A stretch of DNA of 64,000 nucleotides from Pseudomonas parasichuanensis (GTDB lineage: Bacteria; Pseudomonadota; Gammaproteobacteria; Pseudomonadales; Pseudomonadaceae): positions 186,001 to 250,000 of the forward strand of contig NZ_BQHO01000005.1 in assembly GCF_021601385.1 (NCBI RefSeq). Direction: 5' to 3'. The notes under the pieces are model-generated. The model was not told where the DNA came from and did no database searches. It was given only the letters and a program-made list of their open reading frames with translations. Each line of letters starts with the position of its first letter. Positions within the stretch are counted from its first letter, which is position 1. The position numbers and the translations under genes are program-made. Positions 1-8,474 of the stretch are shown here, one piece after another.

Positions 1-71
1 ATGACAGCCTTTATATCCACACGAGGGGTGTTACCGTGACTGGCCCACTCCTTCGCATGACAAGGTCATAG

Positions 72-878
<807 letters not shown>

Positions 879-970
879 GCCTGTAGCCGCCCGAGCATTG
901 CACTACGCCGCGCCCGATTCTTGCATTACACTGCCCGGCGTACATTCCTTAACCAGTTGACGAGACGATC

Positions 971-2434
971 GTGCTCAAGGCACTCAAGAAAATATTCGCC
1001 AAGGGAGACGCCGCGCCGCCAGCCGCCGAGCCCGTCGCCGTGACCCCGCCCGCGCCGGCACCGCAACCGGCCCCCAAACCAACTGCGCCGCGCACCAGCG
1101 CCAAGCCCAAAGCCGCGCCGGCCGCCGCCGACAAGCCGGCCACCGAGCCCGTCCGCGCCGAACAGCCCGCCACACCAAAACCACGCCGCGAGCGCAAACC
1201 CAAACCCCAGGCCAGCCTGTGGAAGCCCGAAGACTTCGTGGTCGAGCCGCAGGAAGGCAAGACCCGCTTCCACGACTTCAAGCTCTCCAACGAGCTGATG
1301 CACGCCATCCACGACCTCGGTTTCCCGTATTGCACGCCGATCCAGGCCGGCGTATTGGGCTACACCCTGCGCGGCCAGGACGCCATTGGTCGGGCCCAGA
1401 CCGGCACCGGCAAGACCGCCGCGTTCCTGATCTCGATCATCTCGCAGCTGCAGCAGACCCCACCGCCCAAGGAACGCTACATGGGCGAGCCGCGCGCGCT
1501 GATCATCGCCCCGACCCGCGAGCTGGTGGTGCAGATCGCCAAGGACGCCGTGGCCCTGACCAAGTACAGCGGCCTGAACGTGATGAGCTTCGTCGGCGGC
1601 ATGGACTTCGACAAGCAGCTCAAGGCCCTGGAAGCCCGCCACTGCGACATCCTGGTGGCCACCCCGGGCCGCCTGCTGGACTTCCAGCAGCGTGGCGAAG
1701 TGCACCTGGACATGGTCGAGGTGATGGTGCTGGACGAGGCCGACCGCATGCTCGACATGGGTTTCATCCCCCAGGTGCGGCAGATCATCCGCCAGACCCC
1801 GCCCAAGAGCGAACGCCAGACCCTGCTGTTCTCCGCCACCTTCACCGACGATGTGATGAACCTGGCCAAGCAGTGGACCACCAACCCGGCCATCGTCGAG
1901 ATCGAGCCGGAGAACGTCGCCAGCGAAACCGTCGAGCAGCATGTCTACGCAGTGGCCGGCAGCGACAAGTACAAGCTGCTCTACAACCTGGTCACCCAAC
2001 ACAAGTGGGAACGGGTGATGGTGTTTGCCAACCGCAAGGACGAAGTGCGGCGCATCGAGGAAAAGCTGGTGCGCGACGGCATCAACGCCGCCCAGCTGTC
2101 GGGCGATGTGCCGCAGCACAAGCGCATCCGCACCCTGGAAAACTTCCGCGAAGGGCGCATCACCGTGCTGGTGGCCACCGATGTGGCCGGCCGTGGCATC
2201 CACATCGACGGCATCAGCCATGTGATCAACTTCACCCTGCCGGAAGACCCGGACGACTACGTGCACCGTATTGGCCGTACCGGCCGCGCGGGTGCCGAGG
2301 GTGTGTCGATCAGCTTCGCCGGTGAAGACGACTCGTACCAGCTGCCGGCGATCGAGGAACTGCTGGGGCGCAAGATCAAATGCGAGATGCCCCCGGACGA
2401 ACTGCTCAAGCCGGTGCCGCGCAAAGGGCACTGA
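971..2434 (+). CDS. rhlB: ATP-dependent DEAD-box RNA helicase RhlB
   Basis: DEAD-box helicase that unwinds structured RNA, normally with the RNase E degradosome. Two RecA domains are visible: the Q-motif region near 119-125 (FPYCTPIQ), Walker A AQTGTGKT at about 142-149, [12 protein letters not shown] at about 255-258, SAT near 288, and motif [12 protein letters not shown] near 431-440. The first 85 residues are a low-complexity Pro/Ala/Lys tract ending in a basic patch (KPRRERKPK), probably a disordered RNA- or partner-binding tail. This makes the protein about 90 residues longer than the roughly 400 aa usual for RhlB. The start is a GTG with only a weak upstream GA-rich site, so the exact N-terminus is less certain than the fold. 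Confidence 0.95.
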   Translation: MLKALKKIFAKGDAAPPAAEPVAVTPPAPAPQPAPKPTAPRTSAKPKAAPAAADKPATEPVRAEQPATPKPRRERKPKPQASLWKPEDFVVEPQEGKTRFHDFKLSNELMHAIHDLGFPYCTPIQAGVLGYTLRGQDAIGRAQTGTGKTAAFLISIISQLQQTPPPKERYMGEPRALIIAPTRELVVQIAKDAVALTKYSGLNVMSFVGGMDFDKQLKALEARHCDILVATPGRLLDFQQRGEVHLDMVEVMVLDEADRMLDMGFIPQVRQIIRQTPPKSERQTLLFSATFTDDVMNLAKQWTTNPAIVEIEPENVASETVEQHVYAVAGSDKYKLLYNLVTQHKWERVMVFANRKDEVRRIEEKLVRDGINAAQLSGDVPQHKRIRTLENFREGRITVLVATDVAGRGIHIDGISHVINFTLPEDPDDYVHRIGRTGRAGAEGVSISFAGEDDSYQLPAIEELLGRKIKCEMPPDELLKPVPRKGH

Positions 2435-2470
2435 GGCAGAGCGCAACTCGCTGTACTGTCACAATTGATT

Positions 2471-2588
2471 GGGGCTGCTTTGCAGCCCTTCGCGGGCAAG
2501 CCCGCTCCCACAGGATTAGCGCTGTTCTTGAAATATGCGCCGTACCTGTGGGAGCGGGCTTGCCCGCGAAGGGCCGCAAAGCGGCCCC
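2471..2588. repeat. Inverted REP pair (GCGGGCAAGCCCGC class)
   Basis: Two REP units face each other with about 30 bases between them. The left arm (2471-2514) and right arm (2545-2588) each carry the core CGGGCAAGCCCGCTCCCACA or its complement. Outer arms GGGGCTGC and GCGGCCCC extend the pairing, so the RNA could fold into a long stem just after the rhlB stop. It probably protects or ends rhlB mRNA. Confidence 0.93.
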
Positions 2589-2645
2589 AGTTGCTTTGAT
2601 TGACCGCGCTGTCCATCCCCGCGATACTGCCCATCAAAACAAAAA

Positions 2646-2658
2646 GTCCATAATGGAC
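2646..2658. promoter_or_regulatory. Perfect palindrome before dauB, candidate DauR operator
   Basis: GTCCAT-A-ATGGAC is a perfect 13-base palindrome centred 30 bases before the dauB ATG, flanked by A-rich sequence on both sides. A close relative occurs before the binding-protein gene at about 5250-5262 (GTCCAGTATGGA on the minus strand), also flanked by an A run. The shared motif at two functionally linked genes suggests a binding site for the adjacent DauR-like regulator. Binding itself is inferred. Confidence 0.5.
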
Positions 2659-2681
2659 AAAATGTTTATATGGAGCCGCCC

Positions 2682-3632
2682 ATGCCCACGCCCCTCGTCA
2701 TCGATCAACCCCACGCCCGCCACCTGCTAACCCAGCTGGACGTGCCGCAGATCCTGCGCAAGCTGTTCCGTGACCTGGCCGCCGGCGAAGCGGTGCAGCC
2801 CCCCCAGCAACTGGTGGAGTTCCCCGCCGGGCGCGGTGATTTCATCAACTATGGCGGAGTACTGGCCGAGGATCGCGTCTACGGGATCAAGACCTCACCC
2901 TACATCGTCCGCGAGCAGGGCCCGCTGGTGACGGCCTGGACCCTGTTGATGTCGATGGACAGCGGCCAGCCGCTGCTGCTGTGCGACGCCGGCGAGCTGA
3001 CCACCGCGCGCACCGCTGCCACCACCGCCGTGGCCGTCGACGCCCTGGCCCCGCCCCAGGCCCGACGCCTGGCCGTGATCGGCAGCGGCGCCATCGCCCG
3101 CGCCCACCTGCACTATGTGCGCGGCCTGCGCCCATGGCAGGACATCCGCCTGTTCTCGCCAAGCCTCGCCCAGCAAAGCGCCGCGCAACGCCAGCAACTG
3201 ACCGACCTCGATAGTCGCCTGCAACTGGCCGACACCCTGGAGCAGGCGCTGGTCGATGCCGACGTGATCATGCTGTGCACCTCCTCGGCAGGCCCGGTAA
3301 TCGACCCCGCCCAGTTGAGCAAGCCGGCATTGATCACCTCGATCAGCACCAATGCCGTGCGTGCCCATGAAGTACCGCCGGCCAGCCTGCAACATATGGA
3401 TGTGTACTGCGATTACCGGGTGACCACCCCAGGCAGCGCTGGCGAAATGCTGATCGCCGCCGAACAGACCGCATGGCAGCCCGAGGCGATCATCGGCGAC
3501 CTGCCGCAACTGCTCAGCGGCCAGGCGCCCGTACCCAGCTACCAGCGCCATGCTTTCTTCCGCTCCATCGGCCTGGGCCTGGAAGACATCGCCCTGGCCA
3601 ATGCCCTGTATCGCCTGCAACAAACCCGCTAA
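2682..3632 (+). CDS. dauB: Ornithine cyclodeaminase/mu-crystallin family dehydrogenase, DauB-like
   Basis: NAD(P)-dependent enzyme of the ornithine cyclodeaminase/mu-crystallin fold (316 aa). The Rossmann motif VIGSGAIARAH is near residues 131-141, with an upstream TTARTAATTAVA segment typical of the family. ATG 2682 has TGGAG seven bases upstream; ATG 2670, four codons earlier, has none. Because it follows rhlB and precedes a DauR-like regulator, the best match by context is DauB, the L-arginine dehydrogenase of the P. aeruginosa dauBAR locus, where the partner DauA oxidises D-arginine to 2-ketoarginine. No dauA is present here. True ornithine cyclodeaminase or another imino-acid reductase activity remains possible, so the family is secure but the substrate is inferred. 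Confidence 0.8.
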   Translation: MPTPLVIDQPHARHLLTQLDVPQILRKLFRDLAAGEAVQPPQQLVEFPAGRGDFINYGGVLAEDRVYGIKTSPYIVREQGPLVTAWTLLMSMDSGQPLLLCDAGELTTARTAATTAVAVDALAPPQARRLAVIGSGAIARAHLHYVRGLRPWQDIRLFSPSLAQQSAAQRQQLTDLDSRLQLADTLEQALVDADVIMLCTSSAGPVIDPAQLSKPALITSISTNAVRAHEVPPASLQHMDVYCDYRVTTPGSAGEMLIAAEQTAWQPEAIIGDLPQLLSGQAPVPSYQRHAFFRSIGLGLEDIALANALYRLQQTR

Positions 3633-3721
3633 GCCCCGCCCGGATGACGCGCCGCCGCGATTGCGGCACACTCCCAGCGCCCTTGGCACAAGGGCGCTGA
3701 TACCGCATGGAGCCTGCCACG

Positions 3722-4348
3722 ATGCCCTCACCCTGCCCCGACCCGGCCCTGGACAACTACCGGGCCATCGCCGACGCGATCGCCACCCTGTTCTTCCCCC
3801 ATGCCGAGGTGGTGCTGCACGACCTGCGTAGCCAGAAGATCGACTACATCGCCAACAACCTGTCCAAACGCGAGATCGGCGACGATGCCGCCCTGGAAGA
3901 CCTGCTCGAACCCGGCACCGACGACATCAACATCGGCCCCTACGAGAAGCTCAACTGGGACGGGCAGAAGATCCGTTCGCTGAGCACCGTGCTGCGCGAC
4001 AGCGCAGGCAAGCCCCTGGCGGTGCTGTGCATCAACCTGAATATCTCGCTGTTCGAAAACGCCCGGGCAGCGCTGGACCTGTTCCTCTCGCCGAGCCGGC
4101 TGATCCCCCAGCCCGATGCGCTGTTCCGCGACGACTGGCAGGAACGCATCAACACCTTCCTCAATGGCTGGCTGCGCGAGCACCAGCTGAGCCTGAGCGT
4201 GCTCAACCGCGACCACAAGCGCGAGCTGGTGCTGGCCCTGCATGCCGAGGGCGCGTTCAAAGGCAAGAGTGCGGCCAACTATGTGGCCAATGTGCTGGGG
4301 ATGGGGCGGGCGACGGTGTACAAGCACCTGAAGGAGCTCAAGGCCTGA
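3722..4348 (+). CDS. dauR: YheO/DauR-type PAS-HTH transcriptional regulator
   Basis: Predicted DNA-binding regulator of 208 aa. The N-terminal half is a YheO-like PAS sensor domain (for example DLRSQKIDYIANNLSKR and the later AVLCINLNIS strand), and the C-terminal 50 residues form the DauR-like helix-turn-helix ending GMGRATVYKHLKELKA. ATG 3722 has GGAG nine bases upstream; ATG 3707 overlaps that site and is less likely. It sits 89 bases after dauB in the same direction, probably cotranscribed, and converges on the binding-protein gene. In P. aeruginosa DauR represses the D-arginine operon and responds to 2-ketoarginine; a similar role here is inferred from neighbours. Confidence 0.82.
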   Translation: MPSPCPDPALDNYRAIADAIATLFFPHAEVVLHDLRSQKIDYIANNLSKREIGDDAALEDLLEPGTDDINIGPYEKLNWDGQKIRSLSTVLRDSAGKPLAVLCINLNISLFENARAALDLFLSPSRLIPQPDALFRDDWQERINTFLNGWLREHQLSLSVLNRDHKRELVLALHAEGAFKGKSAANYVANVLGMGRATVYKHLKELKA

Positions 4349-4362
4349 GACAGCTCAGGCCT
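4341..4362. terminator. Hairpin between convergent dauR and binding-protein genes
   Basis: AGGCCTGAG and CTCAGGCCT pair perfectly around an ACAG loop. The stem starts inside the last dauR codons and contains its stop codon. There is no following T run on either strand, so this is a terminator-like stem rather than a classical intrinsic terminator. Confidence 0.4.
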
Positions 4363-4377
4363 CGAGCGCGGGGCGGC

Positions 4378-5154
4378 TCAGTCGCCGTAGATGTCCGACT
4401 TGAAGTACTTGCCCTGGATCTTCTGGTACTCGCCACTGGCGCGCAGGGCGTCGATGGCGCCGTTGAGCTGGCTGACCAGCTCGGCGTTACCCTTGCGCAC
4501 GGCAATGCCGGCACCTTCGCCGACGTATTTCGGGTCCTTCAGCTCCGGGCCGACGAAGGCGTAGTCGGCGCCGCGCGGCATCGACAGGAAATCGTCCAGC
4601 GGGATGGTGTCGGCAAAGATCGCATCCACACGCCCCGATGCCAGGTCCATGTAGATCTCTTCGTTGTTGCTGTAGCGCTTGACCTTGACGCCCTTGGGCT
4701 CGAGCACTTCGGTGGCGTAGCGGTCGGTGGTGGTGGCGCGCTGCACACCGATGGTCTTGCCGACCAGGCTCTGGTACTGGTCATCGACCGCCGCACCCTT
4801 CTTCATCACCAGCCGTGACGAGGTGAAGTAGTACTTGTGGGTGAAATCCACGGACTTCTTGCGCTCGTCGGTGATGGTCATCGACGACAGCGCGGCATCG
4901 ATCTTCTTCACCTTCAGCGACGGGATCAGCCCGTCGAACTCGACCTCGGTCCACACGCACTTGACCTTCAGCTGCGCGCACAGGGCATTGCCGATGTCAT
5001 AGTCGAAACCGACGATTTCGCCCTTGTCGTTCTTCGAGGCAAACGGCGGGTAGGCCGCTTCGATGCCAATTCGCAGCTCAGAACTGGCGGCAAACAGGTT
5101 GCTACTGGCCAACAGGCCCAGGGCCAGACCACTGATCAGGGTGATTTTCTTCAT
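4378..5154 (-). CDS. Basic amino-acid ABC transporter substrate-binding protein
   Basis: Periplasmic binding protein of the SBP_bac_3 family (258 aa), delivering a polar or cationic amino acid (arginine, lysine, ornithine or histidine type) to an ABC permease. The N-terminus is a Sec signal peptide, [23 protein letters not shown], followed by the family opening [33 protein letters not shown], and later [16 protein letters not shown]. The ATG at 5154 gives this clean signal sequence; longer in-frame starts add an unrelated leader. No permease or ATPase gene is in the window, so it must share a transporter encoded elsewhere. Its convergent placement beside dauB/dauR resembles PA3865 in P. aeruginosa (from memory). 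Arginine as ligand is inferred. Confidence 0.88.
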   Translation of the reverse strand: MKKITLISGLALGLLASSNLFAASSELRIGIEAAYPPFASKNDKGEIVGFDYDIGNALCAQLKVKCVWTEVEFDGLIPSLKVKKIDAALSSMTITDERKKSVDFTHKYYFTSSRLVMKKGAAVDDQYQSLVGKTIGVQRATTTDRYATEVLEPKGVKVKRYSNNEEIYMDLASGRVDAIFADTIPLDDFLSMPRGADYAFVGPELKDPKYVGEGAGIAVRKGNAELVSQLNGAIDALRASGEYQKIQGKYFKSDIYGD

Positions 5155-5224
5155 CGCAAATCTCGCTCGCTCATTATTGGAGGTTGTGGTGCAAGACAGA
5201 GGTAAAGACAAAGGCCGCAAGGCC

Positions 5225-5262
5225 GTATGGAATCATTTTGTACTTATGATTCCATACTGGAC
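5225..5262. promoter_or_regulatory. 12-bp inverted repeat plus TCCA-N3-TGGA motif upstream of the binding-protein gene
   Basis: GTATGGAATCAT (5225-5236) and ATGATTCCATAC (5246-5257) form a perfect inverted repeat with a nine-base spacer, 71-103 bases before the start codon at 5154. The right arm overlaps a second motif, TCCATACTGGAC, which resembles the palindrome before dauB. Half-sites ATGGA/TCCAT recur at both places. The most economical reading is a DauR operator with two or three half-sites. A transcript hairpin is possible if transcription starts upstream of it. Confidence 0.55.
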
Positions 5263-5291
5263 TTTTTTGTATTTAAACTCAACCACCTCTG

Positions 5292-5308
5292 GGGGCGCTA
5301 CGCGCCCC
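5292..5308 (-). terminator. Short GC hairpin downstream of moaE
   Basis: GGGGCGC and GCGCCCC pair around a three-base loop, 60 bases after the moaE stop. No T run follows on the minus strand, so support as a terminator is weak. Confidence 0.3.
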
Positions 5309-5367
5309 GGCGATCTTGAGTTGAATTCAGATGCAAATCACCGTGAAACAAGTTGGGCCATCACACC

Positions 5368-5814
5368 TCACCAGCGCCGGGCAGCATCCTCATCACTCTG
5401 CTTGCCCTCGACCCAGCGCGGGCCATCGCCGGTCTGTTCTTTCTTCCAGAACGGCGCCCGGGTCTTGAGGTAATCCATGATGAAGTTGCAGGCGTCGAAT
5501 GCCGCCTGGCGGTGTGCGCTGGCCACGCCGACGAACACGATCGGCTCGCCCGGCTCCAGGGCGCCGATGCGGTGCAGCACTTCGACCTTGAGCAGCGGCC
5601 AGCGCTGCTCGGCCTCGACCACGATCTTGGCCAGGGCCTTCTCGGTCATGCCCGGGTAGTGCTCGAGGAACATCCCCGCCACGTCCTGGCCATCGTTGAA
5701 ATCGCGCACGTAGCCGACAAAGCCGACCACCGCGCCCACGCCGACGTTGGCGGCGTGCATGGCGTTGACCTCGAAGCCTGGGTCGAACGCCGCGTCCTGT
5801 ACACGTACGGCCAT
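5368..5814 (-). CDS. moaE: Molybdopterin synthase catalytic subunit MoaE
   Basis: Large subunit of molybdopterin synthase (148 aa). It transfers sulfur from the MoaD thiocarboxylate to cyclic pyranopterin monophosphate, forming the dithiolene of the molybdenum cofactor in the cytosol. Family hallmarks are GAVVGFVGYVRDFNDG, FLEHYPGM, the HRIG segment, FVGVASAHRQAAF, and the lysine-bearing KTRAPFWKKE near residues 117-126. It is the last gene of a tight moaC-moaD-moaE operon, starting two bases after moaD ends. Length and motifs are normal. Confidence 0.96.
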   Translation of the reverse strand: MAVRVQDAAFDPGFEVNAMHAANVGVGAVVGFVGYVRDFNDGQDVAGMFLEHYPGMTEKALAKIVVEAEQRWPLLKVEVLHRIGALEPGEPIVFVGVASAHRQAAFDACNFIMDYLKTRAPFWKKEQTGDGPRWVEGKQSDEDAARRW

Positions 5815-5816
5815 GG

Positions 5817-6062
5817 TCAGCCTCCGGTCACCGGCGGGAAGAACGCGACTTCGTCACCCTCCTCCAGCGGCTCATCGAGCCTGCACAGCTCTTCGTTGCG
5901 CGCGCACATCAGGTTCTGCTCGGCCAGCACGGCGTACTGCCCGCCCTTGGCCACCAACGCCTGGCGCACATCTTCGAGCACGGCGAAATCACCCTCGAGG
6001 CGTTCGTCATCGCGCCCGAGCCATTCGCGATAGCGGGCGAAATACATGACCTTGACCTTCAT
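5817..6062 (-). CDS. moaD: Molybdopterin synthase sulfur-carrier subunit MoaD
   Basis: Ubiquitin-like sulfur carrier of 81 aa. The protein opens [16 protein letters not shown] and ends in PPVTGG; the terminal Gly-Gly is adenylated and converted to a thiocarboxylate by MoeB-type enzymes. The start at 6062 makes an ATGA overlap with the moaC stop codon, indicating translational coupling. It forms the MoaD2-MoaE2 synthase with the next gene. Confidence 0.95.
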   Translation of the reverse strand: MKVKVMYFARYREWLGRDDERLEGDFAVLEDVRQALVAKGGQYAVLAEQNLMCARNEELCRLDEPLEEGDEVAFFPPVTGG

Positions 6063-6532
6063 CACCCCTCCACCTTGTAGTGGCCGCTCTTGCCGCCGAC
6101 CTTCTCCAGCAGGCGCACCTGCTCGATGACCATGCCTTTGTCCACCGCCTTGCACATGTCGTAGATGGTCAGCGCGGCGACACTGGCCGCGGTCAGCGCT
6201 TCCATCTCGACCCCGGTCTGCCCGGCCAGCTTGCAGCGCGCGACGATATGCACCACGTCCTCGCCCTCGGCGGCCAGCTCGACCTTGACGCTGGTGAGCA
6301 TCAGCGGGTGGCACAACGGGATCAGGTCACTGGTTTTCTTCGCCGCCTGGATGCCAGCGATACGCGCCACGGCGAACACGTCACCCTTGGGGTGCTCGCC
6401 ATCGACGATCATGCGCAAGGTGGCCGGCAGCATGCGCACCCGCGCCTCGGCCAGCGCCTCGCGTGCAGTCACGGCTTTTTCAGTGACGTCGACCATGTTG
6501 GCGCGCCCCTGGGAATCAAGATGAGTCAGCAC
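6062..6532 (-). CDS. moaC: Cyclic pyranopterin monophosphate synthase MoaC
   Basis: MoaC (156 aa) converts the MoaA product, 3',8-cyclo-GTP, to cyclic pyranopterin monophosphate in molybdenum-cofactor synthesis. Recognisable segments are [14 protein letters not shown], the [12 protein letters not shown] motif, [14 protein letters not shown], and [10 protein letters not shown]. The start is GTG at 6532 with AGGAG eight bases upstream; the common MLTHLDSQG opening of pseudomonad MoaC fits this choice. It is the first gene of the moaCDE set; moaA and moaB are not in the window. Confidence 0.96.
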   Translation of the reverse strand: MLTHLDSQGRANMVDVTEKAVTAREALAEARVRMLPATLRMIVDGEHPKGDVFAVARIAGIQAAKKTSDLIPLCHPLMLTSVKVELAAEGEDVVHIVARCKLAGQTGVEMEALTAASVAALTIYDMCKAVDKGMVIEQVRLLEKVGGKSGHYKVEG

Positions 6533-6606
6533 AGCTCTGCTCCTGTGAAGGGAGAGCAGAGTGTAAACCTGTGGGTCAGGTTTGAGCAGTAGGCAGCAGA
6601 CAGGTA

Positions 6607-6635
6607 GAAAAAGCCGGGCGCTGGGCGCCCGGCGA
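6607..6635 (-). terminator. Intrinsic terminator after phoH
   Basis: On the minus strand GCCGGGCGC and GCGCCCGGC pair tightly and are followed by TTTTT, just after the phoH stop at 6644. This is a classical rho-independent terminator. Confidence 0.85.
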
Positions 6636-6643
6636 AAGGAGCG

Positions 6644-8038
6644 TTACAGATGGGTCTCGGCGTACTCGGCCAGCACCGAGCGCGGCACACCCTGCAGGGT
6701 GATGTGCACGCCGTGGGGGAAGTCCTTGAAGCGTTCGGTCAGGTAGGTCAGCCCGGAACTGGTGGCCGACAGGTAGGGGGTGTCGATCTGCGCCAGGTTG
6801 CCCAGGCAGACCACCTTCGAACCTGCGCCGGCACGGGTGATGATGGTTTTCATCTGGTGCGGGGTGAGGTTCTGGCATTCGTCGATCAGGATCAGGCTCT
6901 GCTGGAAGCTGCGCCCGCGGATGTAGTTCATCGACTTGAACTGCAGCGGGACCCTCTCGAGGATGTACTCGACGCTACCGTGGGTGCTCTCGTCATCCAT
7001 GTGCAAGGCTTCGAGGTTGTCGGTGATGGCGCCCAGCCAAGGCTCCATTTTCTCCGCCTCGGTGCCTGGCAGGAAGCCGATCTCCTGGTCCAGCCCCTGC
7101 ACGCTGCGGGTGGCGATGATGCGCCGGTAACGCTTGCTGACCATGGTCTGCTCGATGGCCGCGGCCAGCGCCAGGATGGTCTTGCCGGAACCGGCAGCAC
7201 CGGTCAGGTTGACCAGGTGGATATCCGGGTCGAGCAGGGCGAACAGCGCCAGGCTCTGATGGATGTCGCGCGGCTTCAGGCCCCAGGCCTCCTGGTGCAG
7301 CAACGGCTCCTGGTGCAGGTCGAGCAGCAGCAGTTCGCTGTCGCGTATGCCCTTGACCCAACCGACGAAGCCCTGCTCATCGATGATGAACTCATTGATG
7401 TGCACGGCCGGCAGGTTGTCGATCATCTGTACCCGGTGCCAGGTGCGGCCGCGCTCCTGGCGGGTGTCGACCTTGCTGACCCGGTCCCAGAAGGAACCGG
7501 TGACCGAGTGGTAGCCCTTGGACAGCAAGGACACGTCGTCGACCAGCTGGTCGGTGCTGTAGTCCTCGGCGGCAATCCCGCAGGCGCGCGCCTTCAGGCG
7601 CATGTTGATGTCTTTGGTGACCAGCACCACGTCCAGGTCCGGGCGCTTGGCGCGCAGGTCCAGCAACTGGTTGATGATGATGTTGTCGGCAAGGTTTTCG
7701 GGGAGCAGGCGGTTCGGTTCGTTGCGCGTGCTCATGAGGATGGACAGGAAGCCCTTGGGCCCGCTCTTGCCGCGCTGGATCGGCACACCCCTCTCGACAT
7801 CGCTGGGCGAGGCGTCACCCAGGGTCTGGTCGATCAGGCGGATGGCCTGGCGACATTCGGCGGCGATGGTGTGTTTACCGGTCTTGAGCTTGTCGAGTTC
7901 CTCCAGCACCGTCATCGGCAGGGCGACGTGGTGCTCCTCGAAGTTGAGCAGGGCGTTAGGGTCGTGAATCAGGACGTTGGTATCGAGCACATACAGGATT
8001 GGCTGGTTGGAGGAAGGGTTGCGTCCTTGGTCATCCAT
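6644..8038 (-). CDS. PIN-PhoH fusion ATPase (PhoH family)
   Basis: Cytosolic 464-aa protein joining an N-terminal PIN nuclease-like domain (residues about 13-150; acidic VLDTNVLIHDP, later VLVTKDINMRLKA) to a C-terminal PhoH ATPase domain. Walker A GAAGSGKT is near residue 281 and Walker B LILIDECQNLTP near 385. The family is thought to couple ATP-driven RNA unwinding with ribonuclease activity (PhoH2-type). It is a single-gene unit with its own terminator and shows no antitoxin-like partner. The ATG at 8038 fits the family start. The name PhoH reflects homology only; phosphate control is not shown here. Confidence 0.93.
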   Translation of the reverse strand: MDDQGRNPSSNQPILYVLDTNVLIHDPNALLNFEEHHVALPMTVLEELDKLKTGKHTIAAECRQAIRLIDQTLGDASPSDVERGVPIQRGKSGPKGFLSILMSTRNEPNRLLPENLADNIIINQLLDLRAKRPDLDVVLVTKDINMRLKARACGIAAEDYSTDQLVDDVSLLSKGYHSVTGSFWDRVSKVDTRQERGRTWHRVQMIDNLPAVHINEFIIDEQGFVGWVKGIRDSELLLLDLHQEPLLHQEAWGLKPRDIHQSLALFALLDPDIHLVNLTGAAGSGKTILALAAAIEQTMVSKRYRRIIATRSVQGLDQEIGFLPGTEAEKMEPWLGAITDNLEALHMDDESTHGSVEYILERVPLQFKSMNYIRGRSFQQSLILIDECQNLTPHQMKTIITRAGAGSKVVCLGNLAQIDTPYLSATSSGLTYLTERFKDFPHGVHITLQGVPRSVLAEYAETHL

Positions 8039-8474
8039 ACTCGGTCACCTTATGTGAAAGCCACACGGCGCAAACGGCTGCGCCGCAAAGTGACTGCCGT
8101 TTCCCCCGTATCCGCGTTGTTACGGGCGGGGGCTTCACCTGGCAAGGCTGGCGTGGATGACGCCACCTGTGCTGCAGGTTTCGGCTGTCTGGTTCCTTGA
8201 TACCGCAAAAACCATGACGGTAAAAAGTCTTTTTACGCACAGATGAAGTTTATTTTTCCGATTGACGAACTGGGCTTGGCGGGGGCGTCCGGCGGGACTA
8301 AAGTCAGAGATCACGCATGCCTGTTCTGGCCTGATCGCCAGCAAGCCCAGTACCCATTCCGATGGTTTTGCAGGGCCCTGTGGGAGCGGCTTCAGCCGCG
8401 AACACCGGCTAAGCCGGTGCCATCCACCGCGTCGTCTGCTTCGCGGCTAAAGCCGCTCCCACAAAAAACCCAAG
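8039..8474. other. 436-bp gap between phoH and the deacetylase gene
   Basis: No credible gene. The right part holds a REP pair (8378-8464). At 8220-8236 lies a perfect odd palindrome GTAAAAAGTCTTTTTAC, about 180 bases before the phoH start; it could be an operator or a small stem-loop. The phoH promoter must lie here on the minus strand, but no clear -35/-10 pair could be assigned. Confidence 0.6.
8378..8464. repeat. Inverted REP pair
   Basis: CTGTGGGAGCGGCTTCAGCC and its inverted copy GCGGCTAAAGCCGCTCCCAC flank a GC-rich centre that has its own stem (CACCGGCT/AGCCGGTG). It lies just beyond the stop of the deacetylase gene, the usual place for these elements. Confidence 0.9.

Noticed and set aside
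1-40. ATG-initiated 12-codon frame at the window start, possible leader peptide
   Set aside because: Too short and without an attenuator-like structure; the start of the upstream region is cut by the window.
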